Source of the DNA: JABDPF01 sp036351055
GTDB taxonomy: Bacteria; Pseudomonadota; Gammaproteobacteria; Xanthomonadales; SZUA-36
Reading direction: 5' to 3'
NCBI GenBank assembly: GCA_036351055.1
Contig: JAZBOH010000208.1
Location: 1-64,000, forward strand
DNA: 64,000 bases
The notes beneath the pieces were generated by a model. That model saw only the letters and a list, made by a program, of their open reading frames with translations, ran no database searches and was not told the DNA's origin. Each line of letters begins with the position of its first letter. Position 1 is the stretch's first letter. The position numbers and the translations under genes are program-made. Positions 20,506 through 28,650 of the stretch are shown here, one piece after another.

Positions 20506-21057
20506 ATGTTCTCTCATACCAGCCAGCCCTGCACCTTTGAGCGCGATTGCGAGGTCGTGATGATCCCGGTCGGTGACCGCGTCACCATTCCCGCGGGCAC
20601 CGTGGCTTATATCACCCAGGCGCTGGGTGGCAGCTTCACGGTGTTCGTGGACGGAAACCTGTTTCGTGTTGCCGGCATCGACGCCGACGCCATCGGAAAG
20701 CAACCCGTGCTTCCGCCAAGCCTGCCCGATAACGCGACCGAGGACGATATCGAAAACCTGCTCTGGGAGCAGATGAAGACGGTTTACGACCCGGAAATTC
20801 CTGTCAACATCGTCGACCTGGGCCTGATTTACCGTTGCGATATGCGCCGGGGCGATGACGGGGATCGTGTCGTCGATGTGTCCATGACCCTGACGGCACC
20901 GGGCTGTGGCATGGGCGACATCCTGGTTGACGATGTGCGTTCGAAACTGGAATTGGTTCCGTCCATCGACCAGGTCAACGTGGAACTGACATTTGATCCG
21001 CCGTGGAACCACAACATGATGTCGGAAGTTGCGCGGCTCGAAACCGGTATGTTTTAA
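20506..21057 (+). CDS. sufT: Putative Fe-S cluster assembly protein SufT (MIP18/DUF59)
   Basis: The 183-residue protein begins with a ~75-residue SufT-specific region (VMIPVGDRVTIPAGTVAYIT). This is followed by a MIP18-like domain with YDPEIPVNIVDLGLIY and the conserved TAPGCGMGD, whose Cys is a likely cluster or partner contact. SufT acts in Fe-S cluster maturation, usually as an accessory under high demand for iron-sulfur proteins. It is often part of a suf operon; here it is isolated, between rppH and apbE. The start ATG at 20506 has only a weak RBS, but the family's N-terminus supports it. Confidence 0.9.
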   Translation: MFSHTSQPCTFERDCEVVMIPVGDRVTIPAGTVAYITQALGGSFTVFVDGNLFRVAGIDADAIGKQPVLPPSLPDNATEDDIENLLWEQMKTVYDPEIPVNIVDLGLIYRCDMRRGDDGDRVVDVSMTLTAPGCGMGDILVDDVRSKLELVPSIDQVNVELTFDPPWNHNMMSEVARLETGMF

Positions 21058-21069
21058 GGACCCCCGACC

Positions 21070-22104
21070 CTAGAAGCCGGCGATCTCGGCTTCCGTTCCC
21101 TCAAGCAGTTCGATCCGCTCGCCCATGCGCCGCGTCATGTAGACCGTTCCTGCCTCGTCCACCAGCATGACCTGGTCCAATTCCAGCCTGCGGGCAAGCT
21201 GTTCCCATTCCGGCAGGCCGGCCACGGTAATCGCGGTGGCTGCCGCGTCGGCCATCAGCCCTTCCGGGGCGATGACCGTGACCGATGCCAGTTCCGTCAC
21301 CGGCCAGCCTGTCCGCGGGTCCAGGATATGCGGGTAACGTTGTTCATTTTCCTGGCGGAAGCGCTCGTAGTTGCCCGACGTGAAGATGGCTTCATCCTTC
21401 CCGGTATCCAGGCTGCCGATGATGCCGCCTGCAGGTGACCTCACCGCGATTTTCCAGGGCCGCTCGCCGTGGCTGCCGATGGCCCGCAGGTCGCCTCCTG
21501 CATTGACGATTGCATTTTCTATACCCTGGCTGCGTAACATGGCGCAGGCAATATCGATGGCGTAACCCTTGGCGATACCGCCGAAATCCAGCTGAACGGC
21601 CGGGTTGGCTGACTGCAGGTTCAGCCCGTCGATGCGGATGTCGAGACTGGACGGGCTGGCCTCCAGGAGCCTGTCGATGTCTTCCCGCGCAGGCGGCGGG
21701 CCCAGGATAGGGTAATCGGACGTATGGAAACCCCACAGGTGGATCAGCGCGCCGATGGCGGGGTTGAAGCGGCCGTCCGTGGCCTTTTCCAACTGCTGGG
21801 AGCGCTGGATCATTTCGATGATTTCTTCATTGGCCTCGACCGTTTCGCCCTGGCTGAAGGCCTGGTTTATCCCGGTCAGCAAGCCCGGGTTCCAGGCGTG
21901 CCAGTCGACGTGCATGCCCTGGAAGCGGTCCTGCAGGCTGGCAAAGGCTTTTCGCGCCTGCTGGTCGTTGTCCGCCCACAGCGTGACCCCCATTACCGTG
22001 CCAAAAATGTAGAAGTCCTGGTGATACTTTTGCGGCGGCCCGGAGCAGGCGGTCAGCCAGAGAGAAAGCAACAGGGCGGTGAGTGCTGTTATCAGTGTTT
22101 TCAT
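21070..22104 (-). CDS. apbE: FAD:protein FMN transferase, lipoprotein
   Basis: The 344-residue protein starts with a lipoprotein signal (LLSLWLTACSGPP, lipobox LTAC). The ApbE domain follows with FGTVMGVTLW, LDFGGIAKGYAIDIACAML, ENAIVNAGGDLRAIG and a C-terminal segment rich in metal-ligand residues (VIAPEGLMADAAATAITVAG). ApbE attaches FMN to threonine in flavoproteins such as NqrB/C and RnfD/G on the periplasmic side. No nqr or rnf genes are here. It converges with sufT (13 bp gap) and diverges from the ygbA homologue, sharing a 103-bp promoter region that carries FNR- and NsrR-like sites. Confidence 0.93.
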   Translation of the reverse strand: MKTLITALTALLLSLWLTACSGPPQKYHQDFYIFGTVMGVTLWADNDQQARKAFASLQDRFQGMHVDWHAWNPGLLTGINQAFSQGETVEANEEIIEMIQRSQQLEKATDGRFNPAIGALIHLWGFHTSDYPILGPPPAREDIDRLLEASPSSLDIRIDGLNLQSANPAVQLDFGGIAKGYAIDIACAMLRSQGIENAIVNAGGDLRAIGSHGERPWKIAVRSPAGGIIGSLDTGKDEAIFTSGNYERFRQENEQRYPHILDPRTGWPVTELASVTVIAPEGLMADAAATAITVAGLPEWEQLARRLELDQVMLVDEAGTVYMTRRMGERIELLEGTEAEIAGF

Positions 22105-22158
22105 ACGGGGTCAGAGAATAACAAATCGGCGTCCCAGGTGCTGTATCCCTTGGCTCCC

Positions 22159-22172
22159 TTGATGCGGGTCAA
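22159..22172. promoter_or_regulatory. FNR/Anr-like box
   Basis: TTGATGCGGGTCAA differs from the FNR/Anr consensus TTGATNNNNATCAA by a single base. It lies between divergent apbE and ygbA and abuts the NsrR-like site at 22174. Confidence 0.5.
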
Positions 22173-22173
22173 A

Positions 22174-22196
22174 TAGATGTATCAAAAATACCGCTA
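22174..22196. promoter_or_regulatory. NsrR-like operator
   Basis: The sequence TAGATGTATC followed by AAAAATACCGCTA matches most of the left half of the NsrR palindrome (AANATGCATTT repeat) and the AAAT core of the right half. E. coli ygbA is a known NsrR target, which makes the match more credible here. Confidence 0.4.
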
Positions 22197-22207
22197 TTAT
22201 TCCGGTC

Positions 22208-22585
22208 ATGAAAGAACTTGAAGGCAGGTTGAAACGCGAGCACCAGACGCTGGTCTGCATGACCGGAATTTACTGCTCACATCACCACCGGGGGCACCCG
22301 GGTGTCGCCCTGTGCCCGGACTGCCAGGCATTGATGGCCTATGCGGAACGCAGGCTGGCCAAATGTCCCTACGGTACGGACAAGCCGACCTGCGCCAAGT
22401 GCCCGGTACATTGCTACAAGCCCGCGCAACGGGAAGAGACCCGGAAAATCATGCGATTTGCCGGACCCCGGATGAGTTGGCGTCACCCGGTTCTTTCACT
22501 GTTCCACCTGTTGGACAAGTTCCGCAAGGTGGATCACCCGATGGAACTGCGTCGCCGCGCTAGGGGATCCAGGCCAGGGAAATAA
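22208..22585 (+). CDS. ygbA: Nitrous-oxide-stimulated promoter family protein (YgbA-like)
   Basis: The 125-residue protein is rich in Cys and His: MTGIYCSHHH, ALCPDCQALMAYA, RLAKCPYG and TCAKCPVHCYKP. The family (PF11756) is one of the most NO-induced genes in enterobacteria and is probably metal- or cluster-binding, but its biochemistry is not established. The start ATG at 22208 lies only 12 nt after the NsrR-like site, so either the transcript is nearly leaderless or the ATG at 22259 (MTGIY) is used. Its last 26 bp overlap the convergent btuB gene. Confidence 0.8.
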   Translation: MKELEGRLKREHQTLVCMTGIYCSHHHRGHPGVALCPDCQALMAYAERRLAKCPYGTDKPTCAKCPVHCYKPAQREETRKIMRFAGPRMSWRHPVLSLFHLLDKFRKVDHPMELRRRARGSRPGK

Positions 22586-24356
22586 ACCAGGACCTGCCTG
22601 GTGCATTGAAGCCGTAAACCGGTTCGTACACCTCGCCGGCCAGGTTTTCACCCCTGAGTTCCACCCGCCAGGCCGGGGTGAAATGCCACCCCGCAAACAG
22701 GTTGACCAGTTGGTAGCTGTCCAGGGCAATGCCTGCAAAGTCGTAGCGGCCCCCGCTATATACCCATTCCAGGCCGAGCCAGGAACCGTTCTCAAAACGG
22801 CGGTCAAGTGAAAGGAACGCTTTTTCATCCGGCCGGCGCAGAAGTGGCTCGCCAGTGTCGCTGTCCTTCGCGTCCTGCAGGGTGGCGTTGGCGCTGAAAT
22901 CCCAGTTTGTTCCCTGGTATTGGTAGTCGAACTCCAGGCCTTTCAGCCGGGCTTCCTTGATATTGATAGCCTGGAACCCCTCACCATTGAAAGCGATCAG
23001 GTCTTCGACCTCGGTCCGGTACGCCGATACAGACAGCGCGCCGGCCTGTGAATGCTGCCAGCGCAGTCCGAGTTCAGCGGAAGCTGATGATTCGGGATCG
23101 AGATCCGGGTTACCGGCAAAGAGCCCGGCCCAGCCGGGTGAATACTGCTCATTCAGGTTTGGTCCGCGGAAGGCGCTGCCGTAACTCGCCATGAACTGCC
23201 ATGATTCGTTGATCTCGAATCCAAACGCTGCCTGCCCGGTGAACTGGCTGCCAAACACGCTGTTGTCATCCCAGCGCCCGCCAAGTTGTGCATGCAGTCT
23301 TCCGAAGTAATGGTCCCAGGTGCCGTAGAGCCCCGTGTTGCGGCGTTTTTCATCCCAGGAGTAGAGCGACTCGCCGTTCTCGCTGATCCAGTCCAGGCCA
23401 AAGCTGAGCACGCCGGTTGTGCCGGTGTCGAATTGGTTCTGCCAGGCGAACTGGAACCGATTGGAGTCGAAACCGGTAGCGTAGAATCCAAAATCGGACT
23501 CCAGTTCTTCACGGGTGTAACCGGCCAGCAGCTGGTAGTCCCAGTTTGCAGTCATGCTGCCGTGAAGGCCCAGGGCTGCGATCGTCTGCCTGGTTTCGGA
23601 AACGCCCTGGTCGAATTCAGACTCGCTCTCCAGTGCCAGCAGGCTGTAAGTCCAGCGGCCTTCACCCATGGTGGTCGCGCCCTTGATGCCCAGGTTGGCT
23701 GACTCGAAGCCGTCGTCGTCGGGGTGGTAACTGAAGCCGTCGGGATTCTGGGCGGAAAAACCATCGACATTCCGGTACCCGGCGTTGACGCTGATCTGTG
23801 TATTCTCGCCTTCATAGCCCAGCCCGCCTTCAAACCCGGCAGTGCCATAACTGCCCGTGGTGATCCTTGCGTATGGGGCCGGGCTGCTGCGCGTAATGAT
23901 GTGGATGACGCCACCGATGGCGTCTGATCCGTACATGCTGCCACGCGGCCCGCGAACCACTTCAATCCGTTCGATCTGGTTGACCGGAAGTTGCTCCCAG
24001 GCGTATGCGCCGGTATTGGACGAACTGGTGCGCACACCGTCCACCAGCACCAGTACATGGTTGGAGTTACTGCCACGCAGAAAAATGCTGACCTGTGATC
24101 CCGGGCCGCCCGAGCGGACCACGTCGACCCCGGGCAGGGTCCGTAGCAGGTCGGACAGGTCCTCAGCCGCGGACTTTTCAATATCCTCGCGGGTCAGCAG
24201 GCTGATCGCAGCGAGCGACTCGCTGAGTGACTCAGCGCGGCGCGAAGGCGTCACCACAAGGTTGGGTTTCAGTTCGTAGGTTTCTTCCGCCCCGGCCTGG
24301 CCAGGCACAATGGTTGCCACCAGCACCAGGGCCAGTGTATTCAGCTTGTTCTTCAT
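22560..24356 (-). CDS. btuB: TonB-dependent vitamin B12 receptor
   Basis: A product of ~598 residues. The start at 24356 gives a signal peptide (MKNKLNTLALVLVATIVPGQ, then AGAEE) and follows GGAG. It has a TonB box-like ELKPNLVVTPSR, a plug domain with LPGVDVVRSGGPGSQVSIFL and IERIEVVRGPRGSMYGSDAI, and a ~450-residue beta-barrel ending in an aromatic-rich strand (SWFISLAWIP). The size matches BtuB (~600) rather than larger siderophore receptors. A cobalamin riboswitch lies in its leader, so it imports corrinoids into the periplasm for BtuCD. Its 3' end overlaps ygbA on the other strand by 26 bp. Confidence 0.93.
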   Translation of the reverse strand: MKNKLNTLALVLVATIVPGQAGAEETYELKPNLVVTPSRRAESLSESLAAISLLTREDIEKSAAEDLSDLLRTLPGVDVVRSGGPGSQVSIFLRGSNSNHVLVLVDGVRTSSSNTGAYAWEQLPVNQIERIEVVRGPRGSMYGSDAIGGVIHIITRSSPAPYARITTGSYGTAGFEGGLGYEGENTQISVNAGYRNVDGFSAQNPDGFSYHPDDDGFESANLGIKGATTMGEGRWTYSLLALESESEFDQGVSETRQTIAALGLHGSMTANWDYQLLAGYTREELESDFGFYATGFDSNRFQFAWQNQFDTGTTGVLSFGLDWISENGESLYSWDEKRRNTGLYGTWDHYFGRLHAQLGGRWDDNSVFGSQFTGQAAFGFEINESWQFMASYGSAFRGPNLNEQYSPGWAGLFAGNPDLDPESSASAELGLRWQHSQAGALSVSAYRTEVEDLIAFNGEGFQAINIKEARLKGLEFDYQYQGTNWDFSANATLQDAKDSDTGEPLLRRPDEKAFLSLDRRFENGSWLGLEWVYSGGRYDFAGIALDSYQLVNLFAGWHFTPAWRVELRGENLAGEVYEPVYGFNAPGRSWFISLAWIP

Positions 24357-24465
24357 GAACGCTCCGTAACGCACACCCGCGTCTGCGATGCGTTGCGAAG
24401 GAGGGGGGCCGGAGGACAATCCACAGACCCAGGTTGCCCTCCGCAACGCGGTTACTGTGAACTCT

Positions 24466-24645
24466 GGGCCGGTCTCCGGACTTGCGAGTCATTCACTGGG
24501 TGAAGCCCGGCGGCGCCTTCCCACACTTACGTGCAGTGGCCTGGCCGCAGGTTGCCGGCTAACCGGCATACTCGCTCACCGTTGCGGGGGCAGTGCCGGA
24601 CTTTAACCGGCTTCCCGTTTCACCCGGCAGCCTCCTGGTTTGATT
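24466..24645 (-). promoter_or_regulatory. Cobalamin riboswitch
   Basis: Read on the minus strand, it shows the diagnostic order: AAACGGGAAGCCGGTTAAA, then GGCACTGCCCCCGCAACGGT, then a P5-P6 region, then GCCACTG...GTGGGAAGGCGCC (B12 box) and finally the closing CCGGAGACCGGCC. It controls btuB. Between the aptamer and the btuB start are complementary segments GCGTTGCG-GAGG and CCTC-CTTCGCAACGC, without a T-run, which suggests translational rather than transcriptional control. Confidence 0.93.
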
Positions 24646-24719
24646 CCAGCATGCTGTTTTTCCGGGCACCCAAAGCAATGGTCCCGCCGCGACCCGGAAA
24701 GGGCGACGGCGGGACCGAA

Positions 24720-24725
24720 AGTATA
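24720..24725 (-). promoter_or_regulatory. -10 box of btuB leader transcript
   Basis: TATACT on the minus strand lies just past the fadE stop (24736) and ~75 nt before the riboswitch core. No good -35 is visible, and it would fall inside the fadE coding end. Confidence 0.4.
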
Positions 24726-24735
24726 ACAGCTGGAG

Positions 24736-27204
24736 TCAGGCTGCGTGTTTCGAATTGAGCGGCGGTTCGGGTCGGCGACCCGCGCGCAGGTCTTCGGTAT
24801 CGAATTCGTCAACCGCGACGATTTCGGCCACCAGGCTCCGCACGTGGCGGAGGATGTCCGCCTCCTCCTTGGTGACGACTGATTTATCCAGCGCATCCTG
24901 CAACTGCTCTTCCCAGGTGAAGCCGTCGATCTCACCCAGCTTCAGCGCTTTCAACAGCTTGCGATCCAGCGGTTCAGCCTGGATCACCTGGGGCAGGGCT
25001 TCTTCCATGGTGTTGACGGGGTGGCCGGAAGCAGCGGAAGTGAATATTCCCTGGGTCAGGCGCTCGCGGGTATCGGAAGGCGCCAACATCAGTTGGGCCA
25101 CGCGGTGGGTCAACCGATCACCAGGAGCCTTTTCGCGTCTGCCGAAGGGGAAGACCACGAAGCGCAGCATGAAGCGCATGGGGCGGTTCGGGAAGTTGTC
25201 GATGACCTTCTGCAAGGCGACCTGGATCCGGTAAATTGAATTGTGGAAACTCCACGCGAGGATCGCCTGGTCTGCCGCGGGCCGGCCCTGCGCCTCGTAT
25301 CGTTTGAGCATGGCGGAACAGATGTACAGGTTGCTGAGCACGTCGCCGAGCCGGGCCGACAGGTGCTCTTTCTGTTTCATCTTGCCACCCAGGATCAACA
25401 TGGAAATATCGGATACGAAGGCCAGGGCTGACGAGTAACGGGTCAGTTTCTTGTAGTACCTGGCAGTTTTCCGGTCATGCGGGACACTGGCGAACTTGCC
25501 GAAACTCAGGCCGAGCACCAGGCTGCGGACCGCATTCCTGATCGAGTAGCCGACATGGGAGAACAACAGGTCGTCGAATACCTTTATTCGCTCACCGGCA
25601 TTCTCGATGCGTGCTGCCTGCATTTCTTTCAGTACGTAGGGATGGCAGCGTATGGCGCCCTGGCCGAAAATCATCAGGTTACGGGTCAGGATGTTGGCTC
25701 CTTCAACCGTGATCGATACCGGTATACCTTCCCAGCCACGCCCCAGGTAGTTGCGCGGGCCGAGGATAACGCCCTTGCCGCCGTGGATGTCCATGGCGTC
25801 GGTGATGACGTCACGCGCCATCTCGGTGCTGTGGTACTTGGCGATCGCCGATGGAACGGCAGGTTTTTCACCCAGGTCCACGGCTGCCGCCGTCATGCGT
25901 GACAGGGCCGTTGTGGCATAGGTATTGGCGGCGATCCGGGCGAGCCCGGCTTCGATGCCTTCAAAACGGCCAATTGGCAGGTTGAACTGCTTGCGGATTC
26001 TTGAATAAGCGCCGGTGGCCCTGGCGATCATCTTGCTGCCGCCGCTGGATGTCGCGGGCAGGGTGATCGCGCGGCCGACGGACAGGCATTCGATCAGCAT
26101 GCGCCAACCCTGGCCGGCCATATCGACTCCGCCGATAAGCGCGTCCAGCGGGACAAAGACGTCTTTGCCGCGAACCGGCCCATTCAGGAATGGCAGGTTG
26201 ACCGGGAAGTGACGTTTTTCGGCCTCCAGACCCTTGGTGCCGCGCGGAACCAATGCGAGGCTGATACCCAGTTCCTTCTTGTCACCGAGCAGGCCGTCCG
26301 GGTCGTACATGTGGAACGCCACGCCCAGGATGGTCGCGATCGGTGAGAGGGTGATGTAACGCTTGTCAAAATTCAGGCGCAGTCCGAGGACTTCCTTACC
26401 CTTGTATTCCTGCTTGCAGACGACTCCGTAATCCGGAATCGACGTGGCGTCTGACCCGGCCATCGGGCCGGTCAGGGCAAAGCAGGGAATTTCCTCGCCG
26501 CGGGCGAGGCGCGGGAGGTAGTGATTCTTCTGTTCATCGGTGCCGTAGTGCAGGAGTAACTCAGCAGGACCGAGCGAATTGGGTACGGCGACCGTCGAGG
26601 AAGTAACGGCGCAGACCGATGCGATTTTCTGCAGAACCGCGCGGTGGGCGAGGGCGCTGAAGCCGAGCCCACCGTATTCCTTGGGAATGATCATTCCGAA
26701 GAAACGGTTCTTCTTCAGGAATTCCCAGGTCTTAGGATTCAGGTCCGTGTCGACATGGGTGATTTCCCAGCTGTCGGTCATGCGGCAAAGCTCTTCCACC
26801 GGACCGTCCAGGAATTGTTGTTCCTCCAGGGTGAGTTCAAGGTAGGGCTGTTTTTTCAGGATTGCCCAGTCGGGCTTGCCACCGAACAACTCGCCTTCCC
26901 AACCTACCGTGCCGGCGTCCAGTGCCACCTGCTCGGTTTCTGAAATCTCCGGCAGCATGCGGCGGAACTGCTTCAGGAACGGTGCACTGATGAACTGTTG
27001 ACGCCAGGGAACGAAGTTCAGCGGTATGGCAATCACGGCAAAGATCACGGTGACCACGGCCAGGCTGAGCAGGGGGACGGACCCCGTGGCGCCCAACACG
27101 ACGATGCCGGCGGCCATTGCGATGGTCCACATCAGCAAGGTGGTGCCGTAAAACGCGCAGGCCAGCGAGATGGCGAGAAGAGTCAAGATCAATAACCAGG
27201 TCAT
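24736..27204 (-). CDS. fadE: Acyl-CoA dehydrogenase FadE, membrane-anchored long form
   Basis: The 822-residue protein catalyses the first, FAD-dependent step of fatty acid beta-oxidation. It begins with two to three hydrophobic helices (residues ~1-65), then the acyl-CoA dehydrogenase core with the flavin and substrate motif CFALTGPMAGSDATSIPDYG and YLGRGWEGIPVSITVEGANI, and a ~250-residue C-terminal DUF1974 region typical of gammaproteobacterial FadE. Length equals E. coli FadE (814). The ATG at 27204 is preceded by an excellent AGGAGG. A TetR-family gene is divergent, and a candidate operator lies between the two. It is monocistronic; btuB has its own promoter. Confidence 0.96.
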   Translation of the reverse strand: MTWLLILTLLAISLACAFYGTTLLMWTIAMAAGIVVLGATGSVPLLSLAVVTVIFAVIAIPLNFVPWRQQFISAPFLKQFRRMLPEISETEQVALDAGTVGWEGELFGGKPDWAILKKQPYLELTLEEQQFLDGPVEELCRMTDSWEITHVDTDLNPKTWEFLKKNRFFGMIIPKEYGGLGFSALAHRAVLQKIASVCAVTSSTVAVPNSLGPAELLLHYGTDEQKNHYLPRLARGEEIPCFALTGPMAGSDATSIPDYGVVCKQEYKGKEVLGLRLNFDKRYITLSPIATILGVAFHMYDPDGLLGDKKELGISLALVPRGTKGLEAEKRHFPVNLPFLNGPVRGKDVFVPLDALIGGVDMAGQGWRMLIECLSVGRAITLPATSSGGSKMIARATGAYSRIRKQFNLPIGRFEGIEAGLARIAANTYATTALSRMTAAAVDLGEKPAVPSAIAKYHSTEMARDVITDAMDIHGGKGVILGPRNYLGRGWEGIPVSITVEGANILTRNLMIFGQGAIRCHPYVLKEMQAARIENAGERIKVFDDLLFSHVGYSIRNAVRSLVLGLSFGKFASVPHDRKTARYYKKLTRYSSALAFVSDISMLILGGKMKQKEHLSARLGDVLSNLYICSAMLKRYEAQGRPAADQAILAWSFHNSIYRIQVALQKVIDNFPNRPMRFMLRFVVFPFGRREKAPGDRLTHRVAQLMLAPSDTRERLTQGIFTSAASGHPVNTMEEALPQVIQAEPLDRKLLKALKLGEIDGFTWEEQLQDALDKSVVTKEEADILRHVRSLVAEIVAVDEFDTEDLRAGRRPEPPLNSKHAA

Positions 27205-27316
27205 GAGAAACCTCCTGTTTCCGGGTGTATTGCCCGGTTTGTTACCCCCAGAATTTCAAGCGAACAACCGTCAGAAGGTGGGTGCCAGGGCTGGAAGCAC
27301 TACCCTGCTGCGGTTA

Positions 27317-27334
27317 CCATACGGTAGAGTATGG
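27317..27334. promoter_or_regulatory. Candidate TetR-family operator
   Basis: The inverted repeat CCATAC-GGTAGA-GTATGG (6-bp arms, 6-bp spacer) lies in the 221-bp gap between divergent fadE and the TetR-family gene. The overlapping TACC-ATAC-GGTA is also palindromic. It is the best operator candidate in the gap. Confidence 0.45.
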
Positions 27335-27425
27335 AAAACAGGATGGCTCAAGTCAACCGTCAATTCAAAAAGCGGTACACTATTCGCCGCAAAGATCGAA
27401 TTCACGCACAGATCATGGGATCGCA

Positions 27426-27998
27426 GTGAAAAGGAACGACAGAGAAACACTGACAGCAGCAGACTGGGAGCAGGAAGCCCTTGAACTGGTGTCTGAAAAA
27501 GGCGTGCAGGCCCTGGCCATCGAACCTCTGGCTCGCCGGATGGGTGTCACGAAAGGCAGTTTTTACTGGCATTTCAGCGGTCGCGAAGCCCTGCTCGACC
27601 AGGCGCTGCTGCGCTGGGAAGAGCACGACAGCCGTAACCTGAGCAGGTCCCTGGGCGACATCAGTGACCCCCGCGAACGCCTGGTTTCCTTTTTCAGGCG
27701 GGTAGGCCGGGAAAAACTCACCCACGAGGTTTACAGCGAGCTGTGTGCCGCCGCTGGCCACCCCCAGGTCGAGCCGGTCCTTGAACGTGTGGCAGAACGG
27801 CGCATGCAGCACCTTTCGGCCGCTTTCCAGGAGCTTGGCATGCCGGAAGACACCTCGCGTTACCGCGCCCGCCTGACCTATTCCGTCTACCTCGGCTTCC
27901 TGCAGCTGCAAAGACAACACCAGGCCCCCCCCTTGAGCAGCGAAGCCTTCGAGTCCTACATAGAACACGTCATCGAAACTTTAATTCCCGGAAGGTAG
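27426..27998 (+). CDS. TetR/AcrR family transcriptional regulator
   Basis: A product of ~190 residues if started at the GTG at 27426 (reading KRNDRETLTAADWEQEALEL). The frame is open further upstream, but that part is not protein-like. The helix-turn-helix is IEPLARRMGVTKGSFYWHFS (residues ~37-56), typical of TetR proteins. The C-terminal ligand domain is helical (ELCAAAGHPQVEPVLERVAE). Divergent placement from fadE suggests that it represses beta-oxidation and responds to acyl-CoA or fatty acid. The RBS is weak, so the exact start is uncertain. Confidence 0.82.
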   Translation: MKRNDRETLTAADWEQEALELVSEKGVQALAIEPLARRMGVTKGSFYWHFSGREALLDQALLRWEEHDSRNLSRSLGDISDPRERLVSFFRRVGREKLTHEVYSELCAAAGHPQVEPVLERVAERRMQHLSAAFQELGMPEDTSRYRARLTYSVYLGFLQLQRQHQAPPLSSEAFESYIEHVIETLIPGR

Positions 27999-28081
27999 CA
28001 GGCAAGCACAGCCGGTGTTCTATACTCCCTTTAAACCTAATGGGACTACCCCCCATCAAACTAATCATGACGGGAGCTGCA

Positions 28082-28642
28082 GTGGCAAGGCCTGGTCCGG
28101 TGACCACACATCATGATGATGACCGTGAACTGGTCCTGCAGGCCAGGGAAGGCGGACGGCTGGCTTTTGAAAAGCTCTATCAGCGGCACCGCAACAGGGT
28201 ATATGGCCTGGTCTGGCGCTTGTGTGGTGGCGACAACGCCCTTGCCGAGGACCTGTTGCAGGAAGCGTTCGTTCGTGCCTGGCAGAAATTGCACAGCTTC
28301 CGCGGTGAAAGCCGCTTTGCGACCTGGTTGCACCGGCTGTCGGTCAACGTGGCGCTCAGCGACAGGCGGATCCGGATTCGGCGCCTGGAACGGGAAACGG
28401 CACTCGAAGGCACCGCAGAGCGAGCGGCCACGGGCGAAAAAGACGTCTACGCCGGCGACAGGATGGATTTGGAACAGGCGATTTCAAAATTGCCCGAACG
28501 GGCCCGGACGGTGCTGGTGCTCTACGATATTGAAGGTTACAGCCACGCGGAAATCGCGGAAATCGCCGGCATGGCTGTCGGGTCGTCAAAGGCTCAATTA
28601 CACCGGGCGCGGAAACTCGTCCGGCAGGAACTGGACAGGTGA
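28082..28642 (+). CDS. ECF-family RNA polymerase sigma factor
   Basis: A product of ~186 residues. The GTG at 28082 is chosen because GGGAG lies 5 nt upstream; in-frame ATGs at 28040 and 28067 lack an RBS. Region 2 is clear (FEKLYQRHRNRVYGLVWRLC, then DLLQEAFVRAWQKLHSFRGE and FATWLHRLSVNVALSDRR). Region 4 has LPERARTVLVLYDIEGYSHA, EIAEIAGMAVGSSKAQLHRA and RKLVRQEL. It directs RNA polymerase to a small extracytoplasmic-stress regulon, probably including its own operon. The next gene, a likely anti-sigma factor, starts 8 nt downstream. Confidence 0.9.
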   Translation: MARPGPVTTHHDDDRELVLQAREGGRLAFEKLYQRHRNRVYGLVWRLCGGDNALAEDLLQEAFVRAWQKLHSFRGESRFATWLHRLSVNVALSDRRIRIRRLERETALEGTAERAATGEKDVYAGDRMDLEQAISKLPERARTVLVLYDIEGYSHAEIAEIAGMAVGSSKAQLHRARKLVRQELDR

Positions 28643-28650
28643 GTTCGAAT

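Noticed and set aside
19889..20506. Upstream extension of the btuC frame
   Set aside because: It would overlap rppH completely on the opposite strand and adds no membrane segment; the FecCD family starts near MPTAQRR.
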